In this document: positions 41,273-49,532 of the stretch, piece after piece | Position numbering within the stretch: position 1 is the first letter of the stretch | Layout of the letters: every line of letters begins with the position of its first letter | DNA from: JAZPYZ01 sp045544455 | Lineage (GTDB): Bacteria > Bacillota > Clostridia > Oscillospirales > Acutalibacteraceae | Assembly: GCA_045544455.1 (NCBI GenBank) | Contig: JAZPYZ010000014.1 | Location: 1-64,000 of the forward strand | DNA: 64,000 bases | Direction of reading: 5' to 3' | The notes under the pieces: model-generated | Seen by the model: the letters and a program-made list of their open reading frames with translations, nothing else | Database searches by the model: none | Told to the model about the DNA's origin: nothing | Made by a program: the position numbers and the translations under genes

Positions 41273-42979
41273 ATGCGAACGACAAAATCAAATCGAACGC
41301 CTACGCGGCAAAACCGGGTGGCCGGCACACGGCTGTTTCGGATTTCGTATTGGGTGGGTGCCAAGGCGATTCGCGTGGTCAAATCGTATGCGCGCATTTT
41401 TTGGCGTAAAACCAAACCCATCCGCCGTTTGTTTGGCCGATTCGTCAACTGGTTGAAACCGCCGGTACTGGTTGTGACGAACGAACTTGGTCGGTTGGCC
41501 AACCATTTTGCCACGGCGGCTAAGTTGGTTTATCATACTGCTAAGACCGAACCGAAACGCTTGGGGTCGGTGTTGGCGTCGTTGCCAAAACGCGCCTATC
41601 AAACCCACACACCGTTGGTGAGAGGGTTGATGAATGTTACGATGCCGCTTTGTGCGGTAGCGGTGTTGTTGGCGACGTTACAGTATTGGCATAGCCTAAA
41701 TTATGCGTTGTCGGTCGAATATGACGGCAAAATGATCGGGTATATCGCAGACGAGTCGGTATACGATGCGGCCGTAGAGATTGCGGCCGGTCGTGTAGTA
41801 AACGTGGACGATTCGTTCCAGATCGAACGCACTCCGAAACTGACCATCGCCATGGCAAGTTCCTCCGAATTGATGGATGAGAATGAAACGTGCGACGCCA
41901 TTTTGCGCACGGCCGGTAGCGCGGTGGCGGAAGCGTATGGGTTATATATTGACGGCGAATTAACCGCGGTATTACCGTCCGAGGTTACCATTAATCGTGT
42001 TTTAAAAGAGTTGTTGGCACCACACGAACCCGAGGCTGAAAACGAACGAGCAGAGTTTGTATCGAATATTGAAATTGTGGAAGGGTTATATCCGGCCCAA
42101 TCGGCCATTTCGGTGTTTGCTTTGCGGGATATTCTCAATCAAACACACGAGCAAGCCATCGATTATACGGTGCAGTCCGGCGACACCTTTACCAAGATTG
42201 CGGATGCCTATGACATGGATGTCGAGGAATTGAAGGATTTAAATGCCGAGATTTCCAAATTGACGGCAGGGAAAACCATCACCGTTATCAAGAGCGTTCC
42301 GTTTTTACAGGTTAAGATCGTGCGTACGATCGAGTACGAAGATAAGGTGCCGTATAATACACAGTATATCAATGACGAATCGTATTATCTCGGCTATGAA
42401 AAAGTGAAAGTGTCCGGCAGGCAAGGTGAAAGCAACGTGGTTGCGGAAGTGGATTTGGTGGATGGAGTAGAACAAGGTCGCACCATCATCGAACGTCACA
42501 TTACCGTCGAACCGGTCGACCGTGTGGTGATCGTCGGCGCGAAAGTATACCAAGAAGGAACGGTCATCGGCGACGGTGTCTCGACCGGCACCTTCGTGTG
42601 GCCGGTGCCGGGATGCACCAACATTTATTGGGGATTCGGATATCGTGACGGCGCGTATCATGCCGGTATTGACGTGTCCGATGGCAACACGTATGGGTTA
42701 CCAATCATCGCATCGGACGGCGGTACTGTTACGGCGCTCAACAACACCGGTAGAGGCAGTTATGGCATGTACGTGTTAATTGATCACGGAAACGGCTATC
42801 AAACCATGTATGCGCACTGCAGTTCGGTATCAGTATCGGTTGGCCAAAAGGTCGCTCAGGGCGAAGTTATCGGGCGTGTTGGCAATACCGGTTACAGTAC
42901 CGGCCCGCACCTGCATTTCGAGATTCGTGTCGATGGCGTACACGTCGATCCAAGACCGTTTGTGGACGGCAAAAAATAA
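41273..42979 (+). CDS. Membrane-anchored M23 peptidase with LysM and G5 domains
   Basis: Cell-wall hydrolase or scaffold of 568 residues. A very basic cytoplasmic N-terminus (about 1-115) precedes one membrane helix (about 117-140). The extracytoplasmic part has a linker, a LysM domain (about 297-340, YTVQSGDTFTKIADAYDMDV), a G5 domain (about 343-420, VPYNTQYINDESYYLGYEKV) and a C-terminal M23 endopeptidase (about 455-565). Its zinc ligands are in HAGIDVSD and HLHFEIR, so it is probably catalytically active. AAAGGAG is upstream of the ATG at 41273. The architecture resembles clostridial SpoIIQ/YebA-like wall endopeptidases, but the exact role is open. Confidence 0.9.
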   Translation: MRTTKSNRTPTRQNRVAGTRLFRISYWVGAKAIRVVKSYARIFWRKTKPIRRLFGRFVNWLKPPVLVVTNELGRLANHFATAAKLVYHTAKTEPKRLGSVLASLPKRAYQTHTPLVRGLMNVTMPLCAVAVLLATLQYWHSLNYALSVEYDGKMIGYIADESVYDAAVEIAAGRVVNVDDSFQIERTPKLTIAMASSSELMDENETCDAILRTAGSAVAEAYGLYIDGELTAVLPSEVTINRVLKELLAPHEPEAENERAEFVSNIEIVEGLYPAQSAISVFALRDILNQTHEQAIDYTVQSGDTFTKIADAYDMDVEELKDLNAEISKLTAGKTITVIKSVPFLQVKIVRTIEYEDKVPYNTQYINDESYYLGYEKVKVSGRQGESNVVAEVDLVDGVEQGRTIIERHITVEPVDRVVIVGAKVYQEGTVIGDGVSTGTFVWPVPGCTNIYWGFGYRDGAYHAGIDVSDGNTYGLPIIASDGGTVTALNNTGRGSYGMYVLIDHGNGYQTMYAHCSSVSVSVGQKVAQGEVIGRVGNTGYSTGPHLHFEIRVDGVHVDPRPFVDGKK

Positions 42980-42985
42980 GACAAC

Positions 42986-43020
42986 ACCCCCACTCGTTTT
43001 GAGGCGAGTGGGGGTTATCT
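42986..43020 (+). terminator. Rho-independent terminator of the M23 gene
   Basis: ACCCCCACTCG (42986-42996) pairs with CGAGTGGGGGT (43005-43015), followed by a T-rich tail. Confidence 0.85.
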
Positions 43021-43072
43021 TTTTCGAGAATTAGGCATACGTTGTACCAATACTCGAAAAGGAGTGTCGGTC

Positions 43073-43879
43073 ATGTTTGTCAAAGTCATTCGGCTTAAAC
43101 GGTGGTTAGCGGCAGTAGCGTTTTTCGGTGTGTTGATCGGTGGACTTGGTTGGTGCGTAGCGAGACACGATACTGCCTCGGTATCGGCGCAAACCGATAA
43201 CTGGGGGCTCAGTTTCCGGCAAGAAGGGCAAGCGCCCGTCGGCAACGCTTCGCCTGAGTTTTTAGCCGATTACAATGCGTATTTTGTCGGCGATCCTGGC
43301 GAAAAAACCATCTATCTTACCTTTGATGCTGGCTACGAAAACGGACATACTGCCGCGATCCTCGATACGTTAAAACAACACCAAGTGCCGGCAGCCTTTT
43401 TTGTGGTCGGGCACTATATCGAGTCGGCGCCCGATCTGGTCAAACGCATGGTGGCGGAAGGACATATCGTCGGGAATCACACCAACTCTCATCCGGATAT
43501 GTCCGTTATTGCCGATCAAGCTTCCTTTCAACAAGAACTGAAAACGTTAGAACAAGCCTACGAGCAACTCATCGGACAGCCGATGAAACGGTATTATCGG
43601 CCGCCGCAAGGTAAGTACAGCGAAACCAACCTGCGCATGGCTAATGAGATGGGATATGCCACCTTCTTTTGGAGTTTGGCGTATGTGGACTGGTATACAG
43701 ACCGACAACCGTCGGCAGAGTATGCGTTCGAAAAGTTGTTGCCGCGCACCCATGCCGGCGCGGTGGTGTTGCTGCATTCCACCTCCGCGACCAACGCCGC
43801 TGTTTTGGATGAGCTGATCGCCAAATGGAAAGCCGACGGCTACACCTTCGGCACACTGGACGATTTGTGCCAGGCGTAA
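43073..43879 (+). CDS. pdaA: PdaA-like polysaccharide deacetylase (muramic delta-lactam type)
   Basis: A secreted NodB-fold deacetylase of 268 residues with an N-terminal signal anchor (residues 8-26). The block IYLTFDAGYENGHTAAILDTL, FFVVGHYIESAPDLVKRM, GHIVGNHTNSHPD, YYRPPQGKYSETNLRMANEMGY and FWSLAYVDW closely follows Bacillus subtilis PdaA, which removes acetyl groups from muramic acid for spore-cortex delta-lactam formation. As in PdaA, the second Asp of the NodB TFDD motif is not conserved (here Ala). AAAGGAG precedes the ATG at 43073. With the BofA-like gene it supports sporulation ability. Confidence 0.85.
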   Translation: MFVKVIRLKRWLAAVAFFGVLIGGLGWCVARHDTASVSAQTDNWGLSFRQEGQAPVGNASPEFLADYNAYFVGDPGEKTIYLTFDAGYENGHTAAILDTLKQHQVPAAFFVVGHYIESAPDLVKRMVAEGHIVGNHTNSHPDMSVIADQASFQQELKTLEQAYEQLIGQPMKRYYRPPQGKYSETNLRMANEMGYATFFWSLAYVDWYTDRQPSAEYAFEKLLPRTHAGAVVLLHSTSATNAAVLDELIAKWKADGYTFGTLDDLCQA

Positions 43880-43887
43880 AAAACGGG

Positions 43888-43909
43888 CGCCACGCGCATG
43901 CGCGGGGCG
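43888..43909. terminator. GC-rich hairpin between convergent genes
   Basis: CGCC-A-CGCGC / GCGCG-G-GGCG can form a stable stem (43888-43909), but no T-run follows on either strand, so it is at best a weak terminator. Confidence 0.35.
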
Positions 43910-43920
43910 GCCGCTTGGTA

Positions 43921-44688
43921 TCATGGATATGGGCGATAGGCAATATATTCGCAATTACTTTCTTGGCTTCGTTGTTTCATGACGGTTTCGACTTGCTGTT
44001 GCAACCGGATGGCTTGTTCTCTCGGAGATAGGATATCGTCCGGATAAAACGGGCCGTCGAGATAGATCGTCATGGTTGGCCGCTTACCAAACCGTCTGGT
44101 TTGGTACGTGGCGGTCATGGCGAAAACCGGTTTGCGGTGTTTGACTGGAAACTTGAATGAACTTTCCTTAAATGGGCGAATATCTTTACAATATTCCCAC
44201 ACGTGTGCTTCCGGATAGATCACGATACACCGGTTTTGTTGCAAACGATAGGCAATGGCTTCGTTTAGTTGTTTGATACCGGCAACCGTATTGGCGATCG
44301 GCAAAGCGCCGAGAAACGGTAACATCTTGCCAATGACCGGAATTCCTAAATTCGATGGACTGACCACCGTGTATATCCGGTGCGGAAATGCCGCCAAAGC
44401 CGGATTGAACACGTCCCCGACGGGTTGGGTGTGGTTGCCGTATATAAAACCACCCTGTTTTATCGCTTGGCGCAAGGTGTCGGCATTTTGAAACCGGACA
44501 TGTAACCACAACCGGCAATACACGCTTGAAAAAACCAATGCCAGCGTGTATATGAACGCCGACAACAGTTTGGAACCCAGGTCGTGCCGGATCCACCGAT
44601 AGTGCGCCGGTAATACGTATTGTTGTTCTTGGGACTGTATAAAATCGTCCTCGAAGGATCGGTAGTATCGCACGATTGGTTGTTTCAT
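43921..44688 (-). CDS. PlsC-like acyltransferase (second of two)
   Basis: A 255-residue acyltransferase-fold protein, last gene of a four-gene minus-strand operon. An N-terminal hydrophobic region is followed by FIYGNHTQPVGDVFNP, PSNLGIPVIGKMLPFLGALP and YPEAHVWEYCKDIRPFKES, the PlsC-type blocks I, II and III. The catalytic motif reads H-x5-D (HTQPVGD) rather than the standard H-x4-D. AAAGGA is 9 bases before the ATG at 44688, which overlaps the upstream gene by 4 bases. Probably acylates a glycolipid or lysolipid at the membrane; the substrate is unknown. Confidence 0.75.
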   Translation of the reverse strand: MKQPIVRYYRSFEDDFIQSQEQQYVLPAHYRWIRHDLGSKLLSAFIYTLALVFSSVYCRLWLHVRFQNADTLRQAIKQGGFIYGNHTQPVGDVFNPALAAFPHRIYTVVSPSNLGIPVIGKMLPFLGALPIANTVAGIKQLNEAIAYRLQQNRCIVIYPEAHVWEYCKDIRPFKESSFKFPVKHRKPVFAMTATYQTRRFGKRPTMTIYLDGPFYPDDILSPREQAIRLQQQVETVMKQRSQESNCEYIAYRPYP

Positions 44689-45551
44689 GATAACGATCCT
44701 TTCCAACCGGCGATATCGGTGTTTTCGAATTCGTAGGTCAACGGCTTTTGATACACGGTTTCGTATGCCGCCTTTTTAAGGGCATAATCGGTTTCGGCCA
44801 AATACTCGGTATTGTCTCTCGCGGATTTATTGGGATCGGGATACAACACGTCCAACACGTGTAACACGTATTGGACGTGTTTAAATTCGGGGGTATCGTC
44901 CTGATCCATATCCACCATTTCCACAAAGCAAGACAGAATCGGTACGTTTAGTTTGGCGGCATAAAAGTACGCGCCGTTTTTCGGTGGACGGGGTTTTCGA
45001 TAGTTGAACCACATCTCTTGTTCGGGATACAGCAAAACGGCTTGTTTTTGCATGACCAGTTTTTCCTTCAAGATCGATAAAAAATCGCGCGCCAAATACC
45101 GGGGTTCGATCGAGATCGGGATGGTGTGAGCGTAGTTCATCAAGAATCCGATTGGACCGGTCATCGCGAAATTACTGACTTGCGAGATGATGTTTAACCG
45201 CGATCGGCCCAGTTGATTCGTCAGATGACGAATCACGGTGTTTTCCAGCGGTGAAAAATGGTTGCTGGTGATGATCACACCGGCTAAATCGTCCGGAATT
45301 TTTTCCATGCCGACGATACGGGTGTGCTTGTTTAAGATGCGTGTTAAGATGTTTGCTAAGGCGACTGCCAACATCGATTTTGCCTTAAACGAGAGATGTT
45401 TTCGGTTTTCTAAAAACGCATCCGTAATGGCTTTGCTTTGCGCTAACGAGAGCACCGGATCGTTGAGTTCCACTTTATGGTGAAACTGCCCGGATTCGGC
45501 GTAGCTTTTGATGTTTTGGATCACGCCTACACGGTTTTCGCCAATAATCAT
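44685..45551 (-). CDS. PlsC-like acyltransferase (first of two)
   Basis: A 288-residue protein related to glycerolipid acyltransferases. After an N-terminal region of about 90 residues come ITSNHFSPLENTVIRHL (H-x4-E in place of H-x4-D), SIEPRYLARDFLSILKEKL and LLYPEQEMWFNYRKPRPPK. It differs from its downstream neighbour in length and motif, so the two are unlikely to be recent duplicates. It overlaps both neighbours by 4 bases, showing one translationally coupled unit with two GT8 genes. Confidence 0.72.
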   Translation of the reverse strand: MIIGENRVGVIQNIKSYAESGQFHHKVELNDPVLSLAQSKAITDAFLENRKHLSFKAKSMLAVALANILTRILNKHTRIVGMEKIPDDLAGVIITSNHFSPLENTVIRHLTNQLGRSRLNIISQVSNFAMTGPIGFLMNYAHTIPISIEPRYLARDFLSILKEKLVMQKQAVLLYPEQEMWFNYRKPRPPKNGAYFYAAKLNVPILSCFVEMVDMDQDDTPEFKHVQYVLHVLDVLYPDPNKSARDNTEYLAETDYALKKAAYETVYQKPLTYEFENTDIAGWKGSLS

Positions 45552-46501
45552 AATCTGATCTTCACTCCGTTTTCGAACATCGCTTTAAAAGTGGTATCGG
45601 TTGCGGCGATTGCGAGGCCGCGTTCCACCAACAATCGCAAACAGTTGGTGTCGGATTGTTTTTGTTCGTCCGAATATCCATTTTTATACGCCACGATCTC
45701 GTCATAATAGCCGCTGGTTTCGGCGTGATGCCAAAACAGGTCGCCGTACTGGATGTTGTCATAACACCACGGTTTGGAAAACAGGTTATAGTGGATCAGT
45801 TTCGGGTTCGACAACGGTTCGCGCTGGTCGTTGGGCATAGCATCCCACACCTCGGATAAATAGTAGATGTTACCGTTACAGATCGCGTTAAGATAATCTT
45901 GGTCCGGTGCGATACAGTCAAAATGATAGGTGTTAAGCAGGTTTAAAAAATGTTCTTCAAAACCGCTTTCGCGCATCTTTTTCAGGTTCATCAACAACAC
46001 ACCGGAATTGATATATTCGTTGGCTTTGACGCCGATGGCGTTTTCGGTATACGCAACCAACGGCGGTGTATCGGCAATCGACAGATCGTTACAAGCGCCA
46101 ATGAAGTTGTCGCCGATATCGATGTCAAACAGTTCGGCGATATCACCGTTTAGCACCACGTCGCTGTCGATATAGATGCCTTTGTCGTACTGCGGAAACA
46201 TGGTCGGGATAAACAGTCTGAAATAAATGGTTAACGTAAAATAGTCGCAACGTAACCGGGTACCGATACTATCGGTAATGGCATCGAATCGGTTTTTCAT
46301 CTCGATGATCTCAACGTGAAAATAATCGGTTTGCAACGCTTTCAGTTTCGCCACGTTGGTTTCATTCAGACCTTGATGCAACACGATTGCTCGATAGGAT
46401 TTGTTGGGATCGGCATGGCAAATGGCCGAATTCAACGCCACGCCCAAAAACGGGGCATAAGCATCATCAATTGTAAAGAAAATCGGAATTGGTTGGTTCA
46501 T
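45548..46501 (-). CDS. Glycosyltransferase family 8 protein
   Basis: A 317-residue retaining glycosyltransferase of the GT8 (LgtC/glycogenin-like) family. Starts with IPIFFTIDDAYAPFLGVALNS, the metal- and nucleotide-sugar-binding DxD is in KGIYIDSDVVLNGDI, followed by YINSGVLLMNLKKMR, APDQDYLNAIC and IHYNLFSKPW. Cytoplasmic, probably acting on a membrane acceptor. It overlaps the GT8 gene upstream by 34 bases and the acyltransferase downstream by 4. Confidence 0.9.
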   Translation of the reverse strand: MNQPIPIFFTIDDAYAPFLGVALNSAICHADPNKSYRAIVLHQGLNETNVAKLKALQTDYFHVEIIEMKNRFDAITDSIGTRLRCDYFTLTIYFRLFIPTMFPQYDKGIYIDSDVVLNGDIAELFDIDIGDNFIGACNDLSIADTPPLVAYTENAIGVKANEYINSGVLLMNLKKMRESGFEEHFLNLLNTYHFDCIAPDQDYLNAICNGNIYYLSEVWDAMPNDQREPLSNPKLIHYNLFSKPWCYDNIQYGDLFWHHAETSGYYDEIVAYKNGYSDEQKQSDTNCLRLLVERGLAIAATDTTFKAMFENGVKIRL

Positions 46502-47321
46502 AGATTAGTTTCTCCTTTTGAAAATCATTCCACAACTCGTCAAACTCGTACACGTTGAGTTCGCGATGCATCTTCTCCGGTTCCCACGGTTTGACGGTTA
46601 CCGAACGGATATACGGCCAGAACCGAAAAAAGGTGGTAAAGTGTTTGAAAACGGTATCGCTACGAATCGTTCCTTGGTTATTGTAACGGTCAGGCACACA
46701 CCGCTTTACGGCATGTTGGTTGAGCGCGGTTTGGTCGGGCATAAACAGGCGCTTATCTCGGCACAACCGTCGACACCGATCGAATAGTCCGGTTTGGCGG
46801 ATATGAGCCATGTTCATCAGTAGCACGCCTGAATTCAGATAGTTGCGTTTCCATAACGGTTTACTGAAAAACCATTTGCCGTATCGGTCGGGCACACCCA
46901 CAATATCGATACCGTCTATGTTTTGGTTATAAAAATCGGTACAATCCAGTCGACACAGGACGTCGGTATCCAGATACAAAATCTTGTCGGGGATATCCTC
47001 CACCAAATCGGCGAACAAACGCAACATGCAAAGCGGTGTAAACCGTGTATCTAAGTTCGCGATCGGCAGGTGCTCCGTAAAGAGGGGAGAGACATCGATT
47101 CGCGTAACGGTGCTACCCGGTCGTTTGGTTTGCAACGTCTGTTCCAAACGGTTCGTAAATGTCGCCGGTAACGGGCGAAAGGTACGCCGTGCGGTAGCGA
47201 TGCCGGCGGTCAACAGATAGATGTGGAGTGGTTGTGTCGTATGGCGTACCAGCGACAGGCAGGACAACCAAATGCCGTCTCCGATATGTTCGTCTCCGCA
47301 AAACAAGATATTCGTCTTCAT
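46467..47321 (-). CDS. Glycosyltransferase family 8 protein
   Basis: A 284-residue GT8 protein, first gene of the operon. NILFCGDEHIGDGIWLSCLS at the N-terminus, DxD in KILYLDTDVLCRLD, then YLNSGVLLMNMAHIR, MPDQTALNQHAV and the late FKHFTTFFRFWP. It is diverged from the second GT8 gene and so probably adds a different sugar or uses a different acceptor. The ATG at 47321 lies after AAAGGGG. Confidence 0.87.
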   Translation of the reverse strand: MKTNILFCGDEHIGDGIWLSCLSLVRHTTQPLHIYLLTAGIATARRTFRPLPATFTNRLEQTLQTKRPGSTVTRIDVSPLFTEHLPIANLDTRFTPLCMLRLFADLVEDIPDKILYLDTDVLCRLDCTDFYNQNIDGIDIVGVPDRYGKWFFSKPLWKRNYLNSGVLLMNMAHIRQTGLFDRCRRLCRDKRLFMPDQTALNQHAVKRCVPDRYNNQGTIRSDTVFKHFTTFFRFWPYIRSVTVKPWEPEKMHRELNVYEFDELWNDFQKEKLIYEPTNSDFLYN

Positions 47322-47339
47322 CACGCCCCTTTACAGACC

Positions 47340-47364
47340 AGTATACCGATAAAAGCGGTAGAAC
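47340..47364 (-). promoter_or_regulatory. Candidate promoter of the GT8/acyltransferase operon
   Basis: TATACT on the minus strand at 47340-47345 with a poor -35. A GTTCTACC half-site (47364-47357) sits just upstream of the -10 and matches the GGTAGA elements near the other HTH-membrane regulator. Confidence 0.4.
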
Positions 47365-47432
47365 AAAACCTAAGCGTCGAAGAACACGGTCTACAAAATC
47401 AGACAAAAGGGTAGAGGGCATTCTTGTGTGCA

Positions 47433-47449
47433 TTCTACGAATGGTAGAA
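47433..47449. repeat. Palindrome TTCTAC-GAATG-GTAGAA
   Basis: A 6-bp inverted repeat with a 5-base spacer in the interval between the GT8 operon and the second HTH-membrane regulator gene. It shares the GTAGAA half-site with 15138-15177 and with the GT8 operon promoter. Confidence 0.45.
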
Positions 47450-47451
47450 CC

Positions 47452-47492
47452 AAAAAAGCCGTTGTGTTCCACGGAACACAACGGCTTTTTTT
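47452..47492 (-). terminator. Rho-independent terminator of the second HTH-membrane regulator
   Basis: A very stable stem of about 19 bp including A/T runs (GCCGTTGTGTTCC with its complement), followed on the minus strand by a T-run. Confidence 0.9.
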
Positions 47493-47502
47493 TACGGAAA
47501 AC

Positions 47503-48105
47503 TCAGGGATTCTTCGGTCTTTTAATGCGTGACCATAGCAGAATGAAGATCTCACCGGCTACGCCTAACAGGAAGATCAAGGCGACGTTGATTTGTACAA
47601 ACAAAAAGGTCGCATATATAGCGGTTAGTACCGACCACATCAAAACCGAAATGATGAGATAGTTATGACGAGGGTTGAACCATATCGAGTTAAACACCAA
47701 CCACACGATGCAAGCGATCGGCATGGCATATACAAAATACAACCACTGGAAAGTGGCTTTTTCGGTAATCAACGACGTGAGAATAAACGCGAATAACGCC
47801 ACAAACCACACCACGCCTTGTGCAATATAGGTGATGGCCTTGCGGTTGTATTTAGTTTCGTCGGATTGGTTGGTGATCACTTTTTCGTCGATGTTTTCTT
47901 CTCGCACCAAATAGTCCAACGATACCCCGAACACATCGGCGATATGGACCAGTACCGAGATATCGGGCGAGGATTCGCCGCGTTCCCATTTCGAAACGGC
48001 CTTGTCGGAATAGTTTAATTTTTCCGCCAGTTCCGCTTGCGTCATCTGGTTTAAGATCCGCAGTTCGGTGATGTTTTTTGCGACTGTCATTTTGATATCA
48101 TTCAT
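47503..48105 (-). CDS. XRE-family HTH regulator with C-terminal membrane domain (paralogue)
   Basis: A 200-residue paralogue of the protein at 14472, aligning over its full length: NDIKMTVAKNITELRILNQM, MTQAELAEKLNYSDKAVSKW, ERGESSPDISVLVHIADVFG, then four to five membrane helices with the shared VWLVFNSIWFN block. A membrane-tethered repressor or sensor. It lies between a MarR gene and the GT8/acyltransferase operon, either of which could be its target. The ligand is unknown. Confidence 0.85.
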   Translation of the reverse strand: MNDIKMTVAKNITELRILNQMTQAELAEKLNYSDKAVSKWERGESSPDISVLVHIADVFGVSLDYLVREENIDEKVITNQSDETKYNRKAITYIAQGVVWFVALFAFILTSLITEKATFQWLYFVYAMPIACIVWLVFNSIWFNPRHNYLIISVLMWSVLTAIYATFLFVQINVALIFLLGVAGEIFILLWSRIKRPKNP

Positions 48106-48199
48106 ATGGATTACGACCTTTGCTAAATAAGATTAAATGAGGTTTTGAACACGTGTTACGATACGAGGATACCGGTCATCGGTTTGCAGGGTTCTCCTT

Positions 48200-48661
48200 T
48201 TACGACACGGGTTCAGTTTCGGGTAGGCCTTTTTGACTGAGCGCTTTTAGGTTAGACGAAATGATGCCGAGCGCTTGGTAGAAGGTTTGACGCATTTCGT
48301 CGGACAATCCTTTTCCGGCCATTTCCACGGCCAAGGTTGCTCGATTGGCCAACTGATGGGCCACCGCTTTGCCGTCGGCCGTCAGTACCAATTTAGCCCG
48401 ATAGGCGTGCTCACCTTTTCGGGTGATAAAGCCTTTTTTCTCCATCGCCGTAATAGCGCGCGAGACGTCGGCTTTATCTTTTCCGCACATCTCCGAAAGA
48501 TGCGCCGCCGTAACCTCGCCGTCATACTGCGACATCATCACCAAATAAAAGGCATAAGGACCTTTCAGTCCGTGTTTTTTCATCTCCTCGCCGGCGATCT
48601 TGTTCCAATAACGGGCTATGTTAAAAACCGCCAACGAAAACGTTTCAAATCGGTTGATCAT
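48200..48661 (-). CDS. MarR family transcriptional regulator
   Basis: A 153-residue winged-helix regulator. The body shows the MarR layout: N-terminal dimerisation helices, YDGEVTAAHLSEMCGKDKADV, SRAITAMEKKGFITRKGE (recognition helix), wing, LTADGKAVAHQL and C-terminal helices. MarR proteins usually repress their own gene and a neighbour until a small aromatic ligand binds. The ATG at 48661 has GAGGAGGGG upstream and follows a near-consensus promoter with a palindromic operator. No efflux or detoxification gene is adjacent; the next gene in the same direction is the HTH-membrane regulator. Confidence 0.87.
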   Translation of the reverse strand: MINRFETFSLAVFNIARYWNKIAGEEMKKHGLKGPYAFYLVMMSQYDGEVTAAHLSEMCGKDKADVSRAITAMEKKGFITRKGEHAYRAKLVLTADGKAVAHQLANRATLAVEMAGKGLSDEMRQTFYQALGIISSNLKALSQKGLPETEPVS

Positions 48662-48681
48662 CCTACCCCTCCTCGCGAGAT

Positions 48682-48730
48682 GTTGAAATATCAACGTCTA
48701 AAGTATACAATACGTTGGCCGAAATGTCAA
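48682..48730 (-). promoter_or_regulatory. Promoter and palindromic operator of the MarR gene
   Basis: On the minus strand TTGACA (48725-48730), 17 bases, TATACT (48702-48707), then the palindrome GTTGA-N4-TCAAC (48682-48695) just after the transcription start, a typical site for autorepression. Confidence 0.75.
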
Positions 48731-48760
48731 CGGTCTTTCGTGGGCCAAAACGGTCAAAGC

Positions 48761-48795
48761 AAAAAAGAGAGAAGCCGATGCTTCTCTCTTTTTGG
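48761..48795. terminator. Rho-independent terminator downstream of the DUF4364 gene
   Basis: A 15-bp stem (48761-48775 with the arm from 48780, loop CGAT) with A- and T-runs. Confidence 0.9.
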
Positions 48796-48803
48796 ATTGT
48801 GTG

Positions 48804-49388
48804 TTATTTGAGTTCCAAGGTGACCGACGTGCCGTCGAACGACACGCGCGCTTTGCCGGTGAGAATCGCGATCACGCTTTGGTATAACAGGGTGGGATTA
48901 TCCATAAAATTCTCTTTGATCAAATTGGCTTGCAGATCGTCTGCCACGCGCATCGACAACGACATCAACGCTTCATCCGCTTCGTGGATGGTGCAGATCA
49001 CGTCGCGCCCGTGTTCGCGTTTTTCCACTTTGACGGTGTTGTCACGCTCGCGCTGTTTGCGAAGCAGTAACCGCAATGCTGCTTTGATGGATTGTTCACG
49101 CAGGGTGAACGGAATACGGGAGGAAAGGGTGGTGGCCACCTGTTTGCCGGTATCGGTAAGCAACAGTTCGTCGTCCCGTTCTTCCAGATGGTTTTGCCGG
49201 ATCAGTTCATCAATCGCGGCTTCCGCTTCGAAGAAGTTGGCCATCTCCTCGCCTGAAAGAATATCCAAAATGGCTTGGCGCGGCAACGGAGCCGGAATGC
49301 CCATCAACATATAGCAAATCAAAATTTTAATCTCTTGATATGAAAACAAACCACCCGGTTTAACACCGGCCGAAAACGCGTCGCCCAT
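48804..49388 (-). CDS. DUF4364 family protein
   Basis: A 194-residue cytoplasmic protein of a Clostridia-typical family of unknown function. The N-terminal half looks like a winged-helix domain (LFSYQEIKILICYMLMGI, ANFFEAEAAIDELIRQNHLE, ELLLTDTGKQVA). The second half is a charged helical and strand region (IKAALRLLLRKQRERDNTV, DLQANLIKENFMDNPTLLYQ). A transcription-factor-like role is plausible from the fold impression but not shown. Confidence 0.75.
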   Translation of the reverse strand: MGDAFSAGVKPGGLFSYQEIKILICYMLMGIPAPLPRQAILDILSGEEMANFFEAEAAIDELIRQNHLEERDDELLLTDTGKQVATTLSSRIPFTLREQSIKAALRLLLRKQRERDNTVKVEKREHGRDVICTIHEADEALMSLSMRVADDLQANLIKENFMDNPTLLYQSVIAILTGKARVSFDGTSVTLELK

Positions 49389-49433
49389 GGATGTTTCTCC
49401 TTTCCGTACAACATGGAGTAGCCCTTTTCTTCT

Positions 49434-49461
49434 ATTTTACCACAATATATCGTATTTGCAA
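49434..49461 (-). promoter_or_regulatory. Promoter of the DUF4364 gene
   Basis: On the minus strand TTGCAA (49456-49461), 16 bases, TAAAAT (49434-49439). Confidence 0.55.
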
Positions 49462-49480
49462 GGCTTTTTCTCGGGTTTTC

Positions 49481-49509
49481 TTTACAAAATGAGCGAAACA
49501 TGGTACACT
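49481..49509 (+). promoter_or_regulatory. Promoter of pyrR
   Basis: TTTACA (49481-49486), 17 bases, TACACT (49504-49509). There is no room for a pyr-type attenuator before the gene. Confidence 0.55.
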
Positions 49510-49532
49510 AATACAAGCAAGGAGTGATGGGC

